Below, in pieces: positions 1 to 7,903 of a stretch of DNA of 37,339 nt. Below the pieces are notes generated by a model. That model made no database searches and was not told the origin of the DNA. It was given only the letters and a program-made list of their open reading frames with translations. The position numbers were made by a program, and so were the translations under genes. How positions within the stretch are numbered: position 1 is the stretch's first letter; every line of letters begins with the position of its first letter. The stretch is from NCBI GenBank assembly GCA_903914945.1, contig CAIWQV010000004.1:1-37339 (forward strand), written 5' to 3'. This DNA is from an uncultured Methylophilaceae bacterium (GTDB lineage: Bacteria; Pseudomonadota; Gammaproteobacteria; Burkholderiales; Methylophilaceae).

Positions 1-443
1 CCATGAATATTTAAAAAACTTTCTTGCTGGCCTGCAAAGGAGGCGTCAGGTAAGTCTTCTGCAGTAGCAGAAGATCTCACTGCAAAGGTCATACCTTCTG
101 CAGAATTTTTTGTGAGTCGCGTGTAGTTTTCTTCAATCGCTTTTTCTAAAGAAGACGGGAAGGGCGTATCAATAATCCATTGCCTTACTTTTTTTCCACT
201 GACAGCCAATGCATCCGTGTCATCTGTATTTAAAGTTTTTAGTTCGTTAGCAATTTTCTCATCGAGCGCGTTATGGGCTAAAAATTCTCTAAATGCATGC
301 GCTGTTGTCGCAAAACCTGTTGGAACTCGAACGCCTTTTGCGTGGAGTTGAGAAATCATTTCACCTAAGGATGCATTCTTTCCGCCTACAGAGCCAACAT
401 CTGTATTTCGAAGATTTTCTAGTGGAATGACATGTGCTGACAT
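1..443 (-). CDS. ppsA: Phosphoenolpyruvate synthase, N-terminal part (cut by window edge)
   Basis: This is the first 147 codons of PEP synthase, which makes PEP from pyruvate and ATP (AMP and phosphate released) for gluconeogenesis. The ATG is at 443-441 and the frame stays open to base 1, so the rest lies outside the window. The translation starts MSAHVIPLENL and continues with the family-typical GGKNASLGEM (about residues 20-29), VPTGFATT (about 40-47) and FAVRSSATAEDLPDASFAGQQ (about 120-140), all part of the N-terminal ATP-grasp-like nucleotide-binding domain. It is divergent from tal across a 474-base spacer. In a RuMP methylotroph the enzyme would channel C3 units made from formaldehyde back into sugar synthesis. 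Pyruvate phosphate dikinase has a related N-terminus, but the wording here is that of PpsA. Confidence 0.93.
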   Translation of the reverse strand, partial: MSAHVIPLENLRNTDVGSVGGKNASLGEMISQLHAKGVRVPTGFATTAHAFREFLAHNALDEKIANELKTLNTDDTDALAVSGKKVRQWIIDTPFPSSLEKAIEENYTRLTKNSAEGMTFAVRSSATAEDLPDASFAGQQESFLNIH

Positions 444-917
444 AAAGGCCCTTAGGTTAGTAACTTGAAGAACTTAGAATTTAATTTTTAGTAATGGTGT
501 TTTAAGTTTAATTGGTTTTTAAGACAAAGACGGTTAACTTCAAAAATCTTTAATGTGAGGCGTCATAAAAAGACGTCATTTTGCCAAATTAACACCTTAT
601 TGTCATCTGAATCCTCATCCTAGTGTTTTGGTTTAATGAGTTGGCGACTATAGAGGCTAGAGAAAAGGATAAAAATCAGTGACGTATTAAAAAATATGCA
701 GCTAAATATACTTAAAATGTGTTTAAAAAGCATTAAAATCTGTTAATTTTCATTAAAATGTAATATTCATATTTATTTTTATGAAGAAATGCTGGGTTTA
801 CTCAAAAATTAGTGATTTAAAGCGTAAAACATGTTTTGAAATCTTAGGATTAAGAGTCAATTCATATATAATTTACGATCCGATTTCAAAGACATCATTT
901 TTTGGAGATTTAAAGCA
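444..917. other. Regulatory spacer between divergent ppsA and tal
   Basis: No credible gene lies in these 474 bases. The tal side has a TATAAT -10 box. Two direct copies of CGTCAT (561-566 and 574-579) lie 13 bases apart, the second overlapping a GACGTC palindrome (572-577). Two copies of CATTAAAAT (731-739 and 751-759) lie 20 bases apart. These could be regulator sites for the two divergent central-carbon genes, but nothing here identifies the factor. The remainder is AT-rich without visible structure. Confidence 0.5.
844..872 (+). promoter_or_regulatory. Possible sigma-70 promoter of tal
   Basis: A perfect TATAAT lies at 867-872, with a weak -35 TTAGGA at 844-849 and a 17-base spacer. Transcription would start near 879, leaving a leader of about 40 bases that carries a GGAG ribosome site at 904-907, ten bases before the tal ATG. 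Confidence 0.45.
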
Positions 918-1868
918 ATGGCAACATTATTAGAACAATTAAAAGGCATGACAACGATCGTTGCAGATACAGGTGACGTGGAAGCGATTAAAACAGTAAA
1001 GCCTTACGATGCAACAACCAATCCATCCTTACTTTTAAAGGCAAGTACGCTCCCTCAATGTGAGCCGATGATTAAAGAAGCTATTGCATATGCAAAATCA
1101 AAAAGCAGCAATAAAGCGCAACAATTAGAAGATGCCGCTGATAAGTTAGCTGTGCTTGTAGGTCTTGAGATACTTAAACATATTCCTGGCCGAATTTCGA
1201 CAGAAGTCGATGCACGTCTATCATTCAATATCGATGCGATGGTTAAAAAAGGTAGAAAGTTAATAGGTCTCTATGATGAAGCCGGCGTTAAAAAAGATCG
1301 CGTGCTTATTAAATTGGCGTCTACTTGGGAAGGTATTAAAGCTGGCGAGATTTTAGAAAAAGAAGGTATCAACTGTAACTTAACGCTTCTTTTTGGTTTT
1401 GGCCAAGCGCGTGCGTGTGCTGAAGCTGGCGTATTCCTGATTTCCCCATTCGTGGGTCGTATCCTCGATTGGTATAAAGCAAAAACGGGAAATACATATA
1501 CCTCTGAAGAAGATCCAGGTGTTATATCTGTTCGTAAAATTTATGCTTACTATAAAGAGCATGGATATAAAACAGTTGTGATGGGCGCTTCTTTTAGAAA
1601 TATTGGTGAAATTACAGCCCTAGCAGGCTGCGATCGTTTAACGATTGCGCCAAATTTACTTCAAGAGCTTGAAGCCACACAAGGTGATTTGCCTCGCTTA
1701 CTTAAAGATGGCGGCGCTACAAAATCAGCCCCAGCTAAAATGACTGAAGATGAATTCCGCTTTGCACTGAATGAAGATGCAATGGCAACTGAAAAACTTT
1801 CAGAAGGTATTCGTGGTTTCGTAGTGGATCAAAATAAACTCGAGACAGCCCTAAACGAAAAGCTATAA
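918..1868 (+). CDS. tal: Transaldolase
   Basis: This is a cytoplasmic class I transaldolase of 316 residues, like E. coli TalB (317). It moves a dihydroxyacetone unit between sedoheptulose 7-phosphate and glyceraldehyde 3-phosphate. The Schiff-base lysine falls at K132 in the motif [11 protein letters not shown], the same number as in TalB. The N-terminal [12 protein letters not shown] (about 31-42) and the later RNIGEI and TIAPNLL segments are also typical. In RuMP methylotrophs Tal takes part in regenerating ribulose 5-phosphate, which fits its place just upstream of hps and phi. A GGAG sits ten bases before the ATG. A 169-base gap with an independent promoter follows, so tal and hps need not share a transcript. 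A short hairpin after the gene (1878-1895) has no U-run. Confidence 0.97.
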   Translation: MATLLEQLKGMTTIVADTGDVEAIKTVKPYDATTNPSLLLKASTLPQCEPMIKEAIAYAKSKSSNKAQQLEDAADKLAVLVGLEILKHIPGRISTEVDARLSFNIDAMVKKGRKLIGLYDEAGVKKDRVLIKLASTWEGIKAGEILEKEGINCNLTLLFGFGQARACAEAGVFLISPFVGRILDWYKAKTGNTYTSEEDPGVISVRKIYAYYKEHGYKTVVMGASFRNIGEITALAGCDRLTIAPNLLQELEATQGDLPRLLKDGGATKSAPAKMTEDEFRFALNEDAMATEKLSEGIRGFVVDQNKLETALNEKL

Positions 1869-1915
1869 ACTAAGTTTTTGTCATAAAAATGACAAGAATT
1901 AGCTATAAAATCAGT

Positions 1916-1948
1916 AGGGTTAATTATTGACACAAAATGATTAGCCCT
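1916..1948. promoter_or_regulatory. Imperfect dyad spanning the hps -35 region (possible operator)
   Basis: AGGGTTAAT (1916-1924) and ATTAGCCCT (1940-1948) form an inverted repeat matching at eight of nine positions, with a 15-base gap. The arms bracket the -35 box and much of the spacer, where a repressor or activator could act on hps. That it is an operator is inference from position and symmetry only. Confidence 0.4.
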
Positions 1949-1955
1949 ATATGAT
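1927..1955 (+). promoter_or_regulatory. Strong sigma-70 promoter of hps
   Basis: A perfect -35 TTGACA (1927-1932), a 17-base spacer and a -10 TATGAT (1950-1955, five of six) precede hps. Predicted initiation near 1962 gives a leader of about 75 bases, with the ribosome site CGGAG at 2026-2030, seven bases before the ATG. It is the best-matching sigma-70 promoter in the window and fits a highly expressed pathway enzyme. Confidence 0.8.
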
Positions 1956-2037
1956 CGTTTCCCTGCTTCATGAAGTTCAAACTTCCTTTTAGCAACGAAC
2001 TATTTTAGAAAACTTGTAATAAATACGGAGAAAAACC

Positions 2038-2670
2038 ATGGCTTTAACACAAATGGCATTAGATTCACTAGATTTTGACGCAACAGTTGCATTAGCAGCT
2101 AAAGTTGCTCCACACGTAGACATTCTTGAAATTGGTACACCATGCATTAAGCATAACGGTATCAAGCTTCTTGAAACATTAAAAGCTAAATTCCCAAAGA
2201 ACCAAATCCTTGTTGACTTAAAAACAATGGATGCAGGTGAATATGAGTCTGAGCCATTCTATAAAGCTGGTGCAGATATTTGTACAGTTCTTGGCGCTTC
2301 AGGCATCGCTACAATCAAGGGCGTTGTTGCAGCTGCTAAGAAATACGGTAAAGAAGTTCAAGTTGACATGATCAACGTTGCAAACAAAGAAGCTTTAACA
2401 AAAGAATGTGTTGCTGCAGGCGTTCAAATTATCGGTGTTCACACTGGTCTTGATGCACAAGCTGCTGGTCACACACCTTTTGCTGACTTAGCTATGATTG
2501 CTGGTTTAAAAACTGGCGTTAAAATTTCAGTAGCTGGCGGTGTTAAAGCTGCTACTACACAGCAAGTTAAAGATGCTGGTGCATCAATTATCGTTGCTGG
2601 TGCTGCAATTTACGGCGCTGCTGATCCAGCTGCTGCTGCTGCAGAAATCACAAAAATTGCTCATGGATAA
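2038..2670 (+). CDS. hps: 3-hexulose-6-phosphate synthase
   Basis: This enzyme condenses formaldehyde with D-ribulose 5-phosphate to give D-arabino-3-hexulose 6-phosphate, the carbon-fixing step of the RuMP cycle. The 210-residue protein is the usual length and is a single (beta/alpha)8 barrel of the orotidine-5'-phosphate decarboxylase superfamily. The hallmark DxKxxD motif is D60-K62-D65 (DLKTMDAG). IGTPCI (about 32-37), GVHTGLD and SVAGGV, a phosphate-binding loop, follow in order. It is not fused to the isomerase, unlike some archaeal versions. Codon choice is visibly restricted (many GCT, GTT, AAA and AAC), as in abundant proteins. It has its own strong promoter and ends 33 bases before a strong terminator, so most transcripts probably carry hps alone. 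This gene is the clearest sign that the organism is a methylotroph. Confidence 0.97.
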   Translation: MALTQMALDSLDFDATVALAAKVAPHVDILEIGTPCIKHNGIKLLETLKAKFPKNQILVDLKTMDAGEYESEPFYKAGADICTVLGASGIATIKGVVAAAKKYGKEVQVDMINVANKEALTKECVAAGVQIIGVHTGLDAQAAGHTPFADLAMIAGLKTGVKISVAGGVKAATTQQVKDAGASIIVAGAAIYGAADPAAAAAEITKIAHG

Positions 2671-2702
2671 TTGTTAAGAAACAATTATTGATGAACTAAA
2701 TC

Positions 2703-2737
2703 AAATCCCGACTTAGAAATGAGTCGGGATTTTTTTA
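2703..2737 (+). terminator. Rho-independent terminator between hps and phi
   Basis: An 11-bp perfect stem (2703-2713 with 2722-2732, core ATCCCGACT/AGTCGGGAT) has an 8-base loop and runs into a T tract at 2730-2736. It lies only 30 bases before the phi start, and no separate phi promoter is evident, so phi probably depends on readthrough. Confidence 0.88.
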
Positions 2738-2766
2738 TAGGTTTTTTTAAATAAAAAGGGTTCAAC

Positions 2767-3300
2767 ATGCATCAAAAATTATTATTAGATAAAATTTCAA
2801 GCGTTTTAGCAGTCACTGATCAAGCTAATGCAGCTAAGCTTCTTAAGCTTGTAGACGAAGCAGGCAGAATATTTGTGGGTGGCGCTGGACGATCAGGACT
2901 TGTTTCACGTTTTTTTGCAATGCGTCTTGTACATAGTGGCTATCAAGTCAATATGGTGGGTGAAATTGTCACGCCAGCAATTAAAGCAGGCGATCTATTT
3001 TTAGTGATTTCAGGTTCGGGCGGTACAAAAACGCTTTTACCACTTCTTGAAACTGCTAAATCAAAAGGTGCGAAGATCGTCGTAATTTCTATGAAAAATA
3101 AATCACCTATGTCGGATATGGCTGACTTAACTGTTCAAATTGGTAACGATGATGCTTTCGGTCTTACTAAAGGCATGCCTATGGGGACGACATTTGAATT
3201 ATCTACACTGATCTATCTTGAAGCAGTGATTTCAGAATTGATTCATGCTAAAGGTTTGACGGAAGAGGGCATGCGCGCAATTCACGCAAATCTAGAGTAA
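2767..3300 (+). CDS. hxlB: 6-phospho-3-hexuloisomerase
   Basis: This enzyme converts the Hps product, 3-hexulose 6-phosphate, into fructose 6-phosphate, completing the fixation half of the RuMP cycle. The protein is 177 residues, the size of known PHI enzymes, and is one SIS (sugar isomerase) domain. Visible landmarks are GGAGRSGLVS (about 38-47), the serine-rich phosphate loop ISGSGGTKT (about 81-89) and a C-terminal helix with E residues near LIYLEAVISEL. A purine-rich AAAAAGGG ends seven bases before the ATG. The gene follows hps after a terminator and is followed by a long hairpin. The symbol hxlB (also phi or hpi) is by homology. Other SIS proteins look similar, but the hps neighbour makes the call firm. 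Confidence 0.95.
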   Translation: MHQKLLLDKISSVLAVTDQANAAKLLKLVDEAGRIFVGGAGRSGLVSRFFAMRLVHSGYQVNMVGEIVTPAIKAGDLFLVISGSGGTKTLLPLLETAKSKGAKIVVISMKNKSPMSDMADLTVQIGNDDAFGLTKGMPMGTTFELSTLIYLEAVISELIHAKGLTEEGMRAIHANLE

Positions 3301-3313
3301 ATCGCTACACGGA

Positions 3314-3356
3314 ATTAAATAATTAAGGGCGCCTAAAGCGCCCTTAATTATTTAAT
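3314..3356. terminator. Long perfect hairpin after phi (probable terminator)
   Basis: A 19-bp perfect stem (3314-3332 with 3338-3356) with the 5-base loop CTAAA and GC-rich core GGGCGC/GCGCCC starts 14 bases after the phi stop. It lacks a clean U-run, although the 3' arm is itself U-rich. It probably ends the phi transcript. It is only 43 bases before the pabB start. Confidence 0.75.
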
Positions 3357-3399
3357 CGGCATATAATTTAAATTCATTAAGTTTAAATCTCAACAGCCG

Positions 3400-4782
3400 T
3401 TGAATAATACACACCTTATTTCTTTGCCTTATTTTCCAGATAGCTCCATTTATTTTGAAGCTATTGCTGATGATTCATGGTCTTGCTATTTAGATAGTGG
3501 TTTTCACGATGATTTTGATAAAAATATTTCAGATAAATCTAGGTTCGACATTATAGTCAGCCGTCCATTTATCAAAATAATCGCAGATGAAAATACTGTC
3601 AGCATTGAAGAAGACAATCAAAAAAAAATTGTTAAAGAAAATGCCTTTGAAGTCCTAGATAAAGTGCTTGCTCGATTTGAAGTTCAAAATTCCTCTCTAC
3701 CCTTTACTGGTGGCGCTTTAGGATACTTTTCATATGAATTAGGCCAAACGTATGTTCGGAACGATAAAGATCATGTTGGCATTCCCCTTATGATGGTTGG
3801 CATCTATGACTGGGCTTTGATTGTAGATCACCAAGAAAAAAAAGCATGTATTGCATCTCATTTATTAAATAAAGATACAAGTAATTATTTAAACGAGCTT
3901 GCTGAAAAATTTAAGAACGCAAAATCTAGTCATCACTCATTTAAGACTCATTCATCTACTCAATTACTTTTAGATTTTCAGGACTATGAATTGATTGTAA
4001 ATAAAATTTTAGCTTTTATTAAAGCAGGTGATTGCTACCAAATAAATATTTCTAATAAATATCATGCTCAGTGTGAAGGAAGCGGCTGGACAGGGTATAA
4101 AAAATTAAGAACAATTAATCGTTCACCTTTTATGGCTTATTTACATCATGAAGATTTTGATGTGTTGTGCGGATCTCCTGAGAGGTTTATTAAATCAATA
4201 GATGGACATGTTGAAACAAGGCCTATTAAAGGTACTGAGCCGAGAGATCCAAATCCATCAATAGATAAAGAGAATGCTGAGCGCTTACTTAAAAGCGAAA
4301 AAGATCGCGCAGAAAATTTAATGATTGTTGATTTATTGCGTAATGATCTGAGTAAAAATTGTGTTCCTGGAAGCGTAAACGTCAAAGCGCTCTGTGAGCT
4401 CAAGTCGTATAGCAATGTGCATCATCTTGAAAGTATAGTGGAAGGTACTTTAAAACCTGACTCTTCTCTTCTTAAGTTACTTAAAGATTCTTTTCCTGGA
4501 GGGTCAATCACCGGGACTCCAAAAATTAGATCGATGGAAATTATTGATCAGCTAGAACCCCATAGGCGGGATATTTATTGTGGCTCGATAGGCTATATCG
4601 GCTTTAATCAAAAAATGGATACAAATATTGCAATTCGTACATTAATTAAAAAAGATAACAAGCTTCATTTCTATTCGGGCGGGGGAGTTGTTGCACAATC
4701 AAATGCAAGAGGCGAATTTGATGAAATGGCCTACAAAGCGTCTAATATTAAAAAATGGATTGATTTTTTTAAGCAAAATTAA
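3400..4782 (+). CDS. pabB: Aminodeoxychorismate synthase component I
   Basis: This enzyme turns chorismate, with ammonia from the glutaminase partner PabA, into 4-amino-4-deoxychorismate, the folate (p-aminobenzoate) precursor. The 460-residue protein carries the chorismate-binding fold. GGALGYFSYELG (about 104-115), AGDCYQINIS (about 209-218), GSPERFI, RPIKGTEPR, DLLRNDLSKN and FPGGSITGTPK appear in order. PIKGT with K277 (E. coli PabB K274) separates PabB from TrpE, which has PLAGT at that place. The start is TTG at 3400. The next in-frame ATG would remove the N-terminal domain, and a stop lies upstream at 3364-3366. No clear Shine-Dalgarno precedes it. The gene stands alone, and its stop is one base from the end of the convergent RND pump gene. 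No pabA or pabC is in the window. Confidence 0.92.
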   Translation: MNNTHLISLPYFPDSSIYFEAIADDSWSCYLDSGFHDDFDKNISDKSRFDIIVSRPFIKIIADENTVSIEEDNQKKIVKENAFEVLDKVLARFEVQNSSLPFTGGALGYFSYELGQTYVRNDKDHVGIPLMMVGIYDWALIVDHQEKKACIASHLLNKDTSNYLNELAEKFKNAKSSHHSFKTHSSTQLLLDFQDYELIVNKILAFIKAGDCYQINISNKYHAQCEGSGWTGYKKLRTINRSPFMAYLHHEDFDVLCGSPERFIKSIDGHVETRPIKGTEPRDPNPSIDKENAERLLKSEKDRAENLMIVDLLRNDLSKNCVPGSVNVKALCELKSYSNVHHLESIVEGTLKPDSSLLKLLKDSFPGGSITGTPKIRSMEIIDQLEPHRRDIYCGSIGYIGFNQKMDTNIAIRTLIKKDNKLHFYSGGGVVAQSNARGEFDEMAYKASNIKKWIDFFKQN

Positions 4783-4783
4783 T

Positions 4784-7700
4784 TTATTCTACTTTTTCAA
4801 ATTTTCCAAAATGCAACATAATACTTGGGAGTATTAACAGATTTAAAATAGTCGATGTAATAAGTCCGCCGACAATGATGGTAGCCATAGGACCTTCAAT
4901 CTCTTTGCCTGGTTCACCACTTCCAAGCGCTAATGGAAGCAAACCTAATGCGGTCACAATGGCTGTCATTAAAATTGAAGGAAGTCTCTCAGAAGCACCC
5001 TTAATACATGTTTCTAAATTCCATGTATAACCTTCAAAGTCAATGAGATGTTGGTAATGAGATATCAACATAATGGAATTTCTTAAAGTGATACCAAAAA
5101 GGGTCACAAATCCGACAAGAGATCCAATAGAAACCCACCCCGCGTTAAACATGACAGCAATCACCCCCCCAATTAGTGCAAATGGAAGATTGAATAATGT
5201 AAGCATTAAATTTCTTAAATTACCAAATGCGATATAAAGCATTAAAAGCACAGCTGCACCTGCAATGATTGAATGCACAATAAGCTCTTCCTGTGACCTT
5301 GCATTGGCTTCTGCTTCACCAGTTACTTCATAGTAATTGCCTGGGTTTAGTTTAAGTGATTTAAGTTTACTTTTAAGTTCCTTATCAAAATCAGAAATAT
5401 CTCGCTGGTCTATATCGGCTGTAATAGTTTGTATGCGTTTACCGCCCTGGTGGAGGATTTTAGAACGTCCATTTTCTTGAGCTATATAAGCGACTTGACC
5501 GAGTTGAATAATTTTGCCTTCCGGTGTTGTAATAGGTAGTTTTTGTATATCAGTAATATCGTCACGATATTCTTTACTGAGAATGACTGAAATGTTTACA
5601 GGTGCATTGCCCTCATAAATTTGTGCAACAGGAAAGCCTTCATATGCTGCTCTTATAATATTTAGCAAATCAGTTTTTTGAATACCCCATTGACTTAATT
5701 TATCTGGCAAGAAGTGGATTGTAATTTCTGGAGTTCCTGCAGGAGAGACAAGATTAATATTCTTAATGCCTTTTATGTTTTTGAGTTCATAGGATATTTT
5801 TTGCGCATCCTGATCTATTGTGTCAAGATTATTTCCAAATACATGAATTACAACAGATGAGTGGTAGCCAGAAATTGTTTCTTCGATACGCTCAGTTAGA
5901 AATGTATTGATAGCAAAGTTAAGACCGACATATCCCTTTTCCGTATCAGCTTTTTGGCTAGACTCCCCCTCAATAATATTTTTAATTTTCTCTAAAACTG
6001 TATTCTGTTCAGGACCATTAAGTTCTTTTAATTCAATTTCAAATTCACTATAGTGTGTTCCAAATGTATCGGCACCCATAGGCGATCTTCCAACCCATTG
6101 AGCCACAGAGACAACACCAGGGATAGCTCTAATCTTCTTAGAAACTTCATTACCAATTCTCAAAGATTCTTTTTCTGAGGTTCCAGGAAGTGATGTCATA
6201 TGCATAATGAAATGTCCTTCATGCAATGGTGGAATAAATTGTGTTTTAAAAAGTGGGATGAGTGTTAGTCCAAGCACAATGAAAGAAAAAGAAAGAATCA
6301 TAATAATGGTTGATCGTTTTTCGATCTTATAAAGAACCGAAATATATTTTTCTTTAATTTTAGTCATCACAGGAGATTCATTTGTTTTAAGTTTTGATGT
6401 GCCTAGAAGTAAATATGAGAGAGCAGGGGTTACGGTCAGAGCAACCACAAGCGAGGCCAAAATAGATGCAATATATGCAATACCTAAGGGGCTGAAAAGC
6501 TTCCCTGCAACACCATTTAAAGACAGAAGGGGGAGGAATACTGTTGCGACAATCACTGTGGCATATACAACAGAATTTCTCACTTCCATAGAGGCATCAT
6601 AAACGACAGTTCTTATAGGCAATGGATTTTTGCTTTTTAAATTTTCTTTAAGCCGCCTAAAGATATTTTCAGAATCTATGATGGCATCATCAACCACCTC
6701 ACCTAATGCAATAGCGAGACCGCTTAAAACCATAATATTCAAACCAAGATTAAAGTAACTTAAGACTGAAATAGCCGTGAGCAATGAGAGAGGAATTGCA
6801 GTAGCTGAAATGAAGGCTGTTCTAAAATTAAATAAGAATAAAAATAGAATAACGATGACTAAAAAAGATCCCACTAAGATATCAAAGCGCACACCTTGAA
6901 TTGAGGCATTAATAAAGTTCGCAGGCCTAAAAAGTGTTGGATGAAGGCTGATTTTTTGATCTGCTAAAGTCGGTTCGATATCTTTAAGAGCAGATTCAAT
7001 AAGATGAGTTAACTTATAAGTGTCAGAACCTAATTGGCCTTGTACTGATAGATATACACCTTCTTGGCCATTAATGGATGCGCCACTAATCGAAGGCAAT
7101 GACCCTTCTTTGACTTCTGCGATATCTTTGATATAGACGATTTGATTTTTTGTGTTAACAATTGGTGTCTTTGCAATCTCTTCTAATGTTTTCGACTGGC
7201 CTTCAGTATTTACAATAATGCGCTGGTTATTATTCTCAATAAATCCGGCACCGCGAATACCTGTTGATTTTTCAGCTGCTGTTAAAACTTCTTCAATCGA
7301 TAAATTATGTTGAATAAGTTTTTCTGGGTTAATTTCGATTTGGTATTGTTTAACTTTTCCGCCAAATATATTCACATCTGCTACGCCAGGAATAGATAAA
7401 AGATGTGGAATGACAATTCGATCTGCTGCTGTTCTTAAATCATTTAATGATCGTTCAGTTGAGGTTAGGCCAATACCCAATACCGATGAAGCAGCAGAGG
7501 TGAGAGGGGCAATTTTAGGCACAATACCAGTCGGCATATTTGTAGAGATCGTGGCAAGTCTTTCGGAAATAACCTGGCGATTTCTAAAAATATCAGTATT
7601 TTCATCGAAGATGATCGTGATCACAGACAGACCTGGAATGGACTGGGATCGAATAGTTTCTATGCCAATCGTGCCACCTAAGTTCTTTTCAATGGGCTGC

Positions 7701-7897
7701 GTAACTAAAGACTCGACAAGACCCGCTGACAAACCTGGGGACTCAGTTTGTATAATAACTTGGGTCGGCGAAAATTCTGGAAAAACATTAAGGGGGCTTC
7801 GTGTAATTTGATATAGGCCAAAAATAATTGCAATGCAAGCAAGCCCAATAATAACGCCGGTATAACGGATCGAAAATTTTACGATGGATGACATCAT
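4784..7897 (-). CDS. RND efflux pump, CusA/CzcA-like inner-membrane subunit
   Basis: This is a 1037-residue proton-driven RND transporter, the pump of a tripartite efflux system in the inner membrane. The usual architecture is visible: an N-terminal membrane segment (about 10-30), a large periplasmic loop with GIETIRSQSIPGLS, membrane segments near 340-560, a second periplasmic loop beginning FIPPLHEGHF, and terminal membrane segments ending near residue 1030. TM4 carries GEVVDDAIIDSEN (E400, D403, D404, D408, E410). This resembles the heavy-metal-efflux (HME) branch in spacing but not exactly in acidic residues. The order and length fit CusA/CzcA-type pumps better than AcrB. The substrate cannot be read from sequence: I see no obvious His-rich or Met-rich metal cluster. 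It is last in a three-gene operon, six bases after the adaptor. Confidence 0.88.
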   Translation of the reverse strand: MMSSIVKFSIRYTGVIIGLACIAIIFGLYQITRSPLNVFPEFSPTQVIIQTESPGLSAGLVESLVTQPIEKNLGGTIGIETIRSQSIPGLSVITIIFDENTDIFRNRQVISERLATISTNMPTGIVPKIAPLTSAASSVLGIGLTSTERSLNDLRTAADRIVIPHLLSIPGVADVNIFGGKVKQYQIEINPEKLIQHNLSIEEVLTAAEKSTGIRGAGFIENNNQRIIVNTEGQSKTLEEIAKTPIVNTKNQIVYIKDIAEVKEGSLPSISGASINGQEGVYLSVQGQLGSDTYKLTHLIESALKDIEPTLADQKISLHPTLFRPANFINASIQGVRFDILVGSFLVIVILFLFLFNFRTAFISATAIPLSLLTAISVLSYFNLGLNIMVLSGLAIALGEVVDDAIIDSENIFRRLKENLKSKNPLPIRTVVYDASMEVRNSVVYATVIVATVFLPLLSLNGVAGKLFSPLGIAYIASILASLVVALTVTPALSYLLLGTSKLKTNESPVMTKIKEKYISVLYKIEKRSTIIMILSFSFIVLGLTLIPLFKTQFIPPLHEGHFIMHMTSLPGTSEKESLRIGNEVSKKIRAIPGVVSVAQWVGRSPMGADTFGTHYSEFEIELKELNGPEQNTVLEKIKNIIEGESSQKADTEKGYVGLNFAINTFLTERIEETISGYHSSVVIHVFGNNLDTIDQDAQKISYELKNIKGIKNINLVSPAGTPEITIHFLPDKLSQWGIQKTDLLNIIRAAYEGFPVAQIYEGNAPVNISVILSKEYRDDITDIQKLPITTPEGKIIQLGQVAYIAQENGRSKILHQGGKRIQTITADIDQRDISDFDKELKSKLKSLKLNPGNYYEVTGEAEANARSQEELIVHSIIAGAAVLLMLYIAFGNLRNLMLTLFNLPFALIGGVIAVMFNAGWVSIGSLVGFVTLFGITLRNSIMLISHYQHLIDFEGYTWNLETCIKGASERLPSILMTAIVTALGLLPLALGSGEPGKEIEGPMATIIVGGLITSTILNLLILPSIMLHFGKFEKVE

Positions 7898-7903
7898 AAT
7901 AAT

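Noticed and set aside
1878-1895. TTGTCAT-AAAA-ATGACAA hairpin after tal as a terminator
   Set aside because: The stem has seven pairs and no U-run follows on either strand, so termination is not supported.
7410-7811. 133-codon open frame on the plus strand inside the RND pump gene
   Set aside because: It is fully antisense to strongly conserved pump sequence, has no recognisable domain and no ribosome site.
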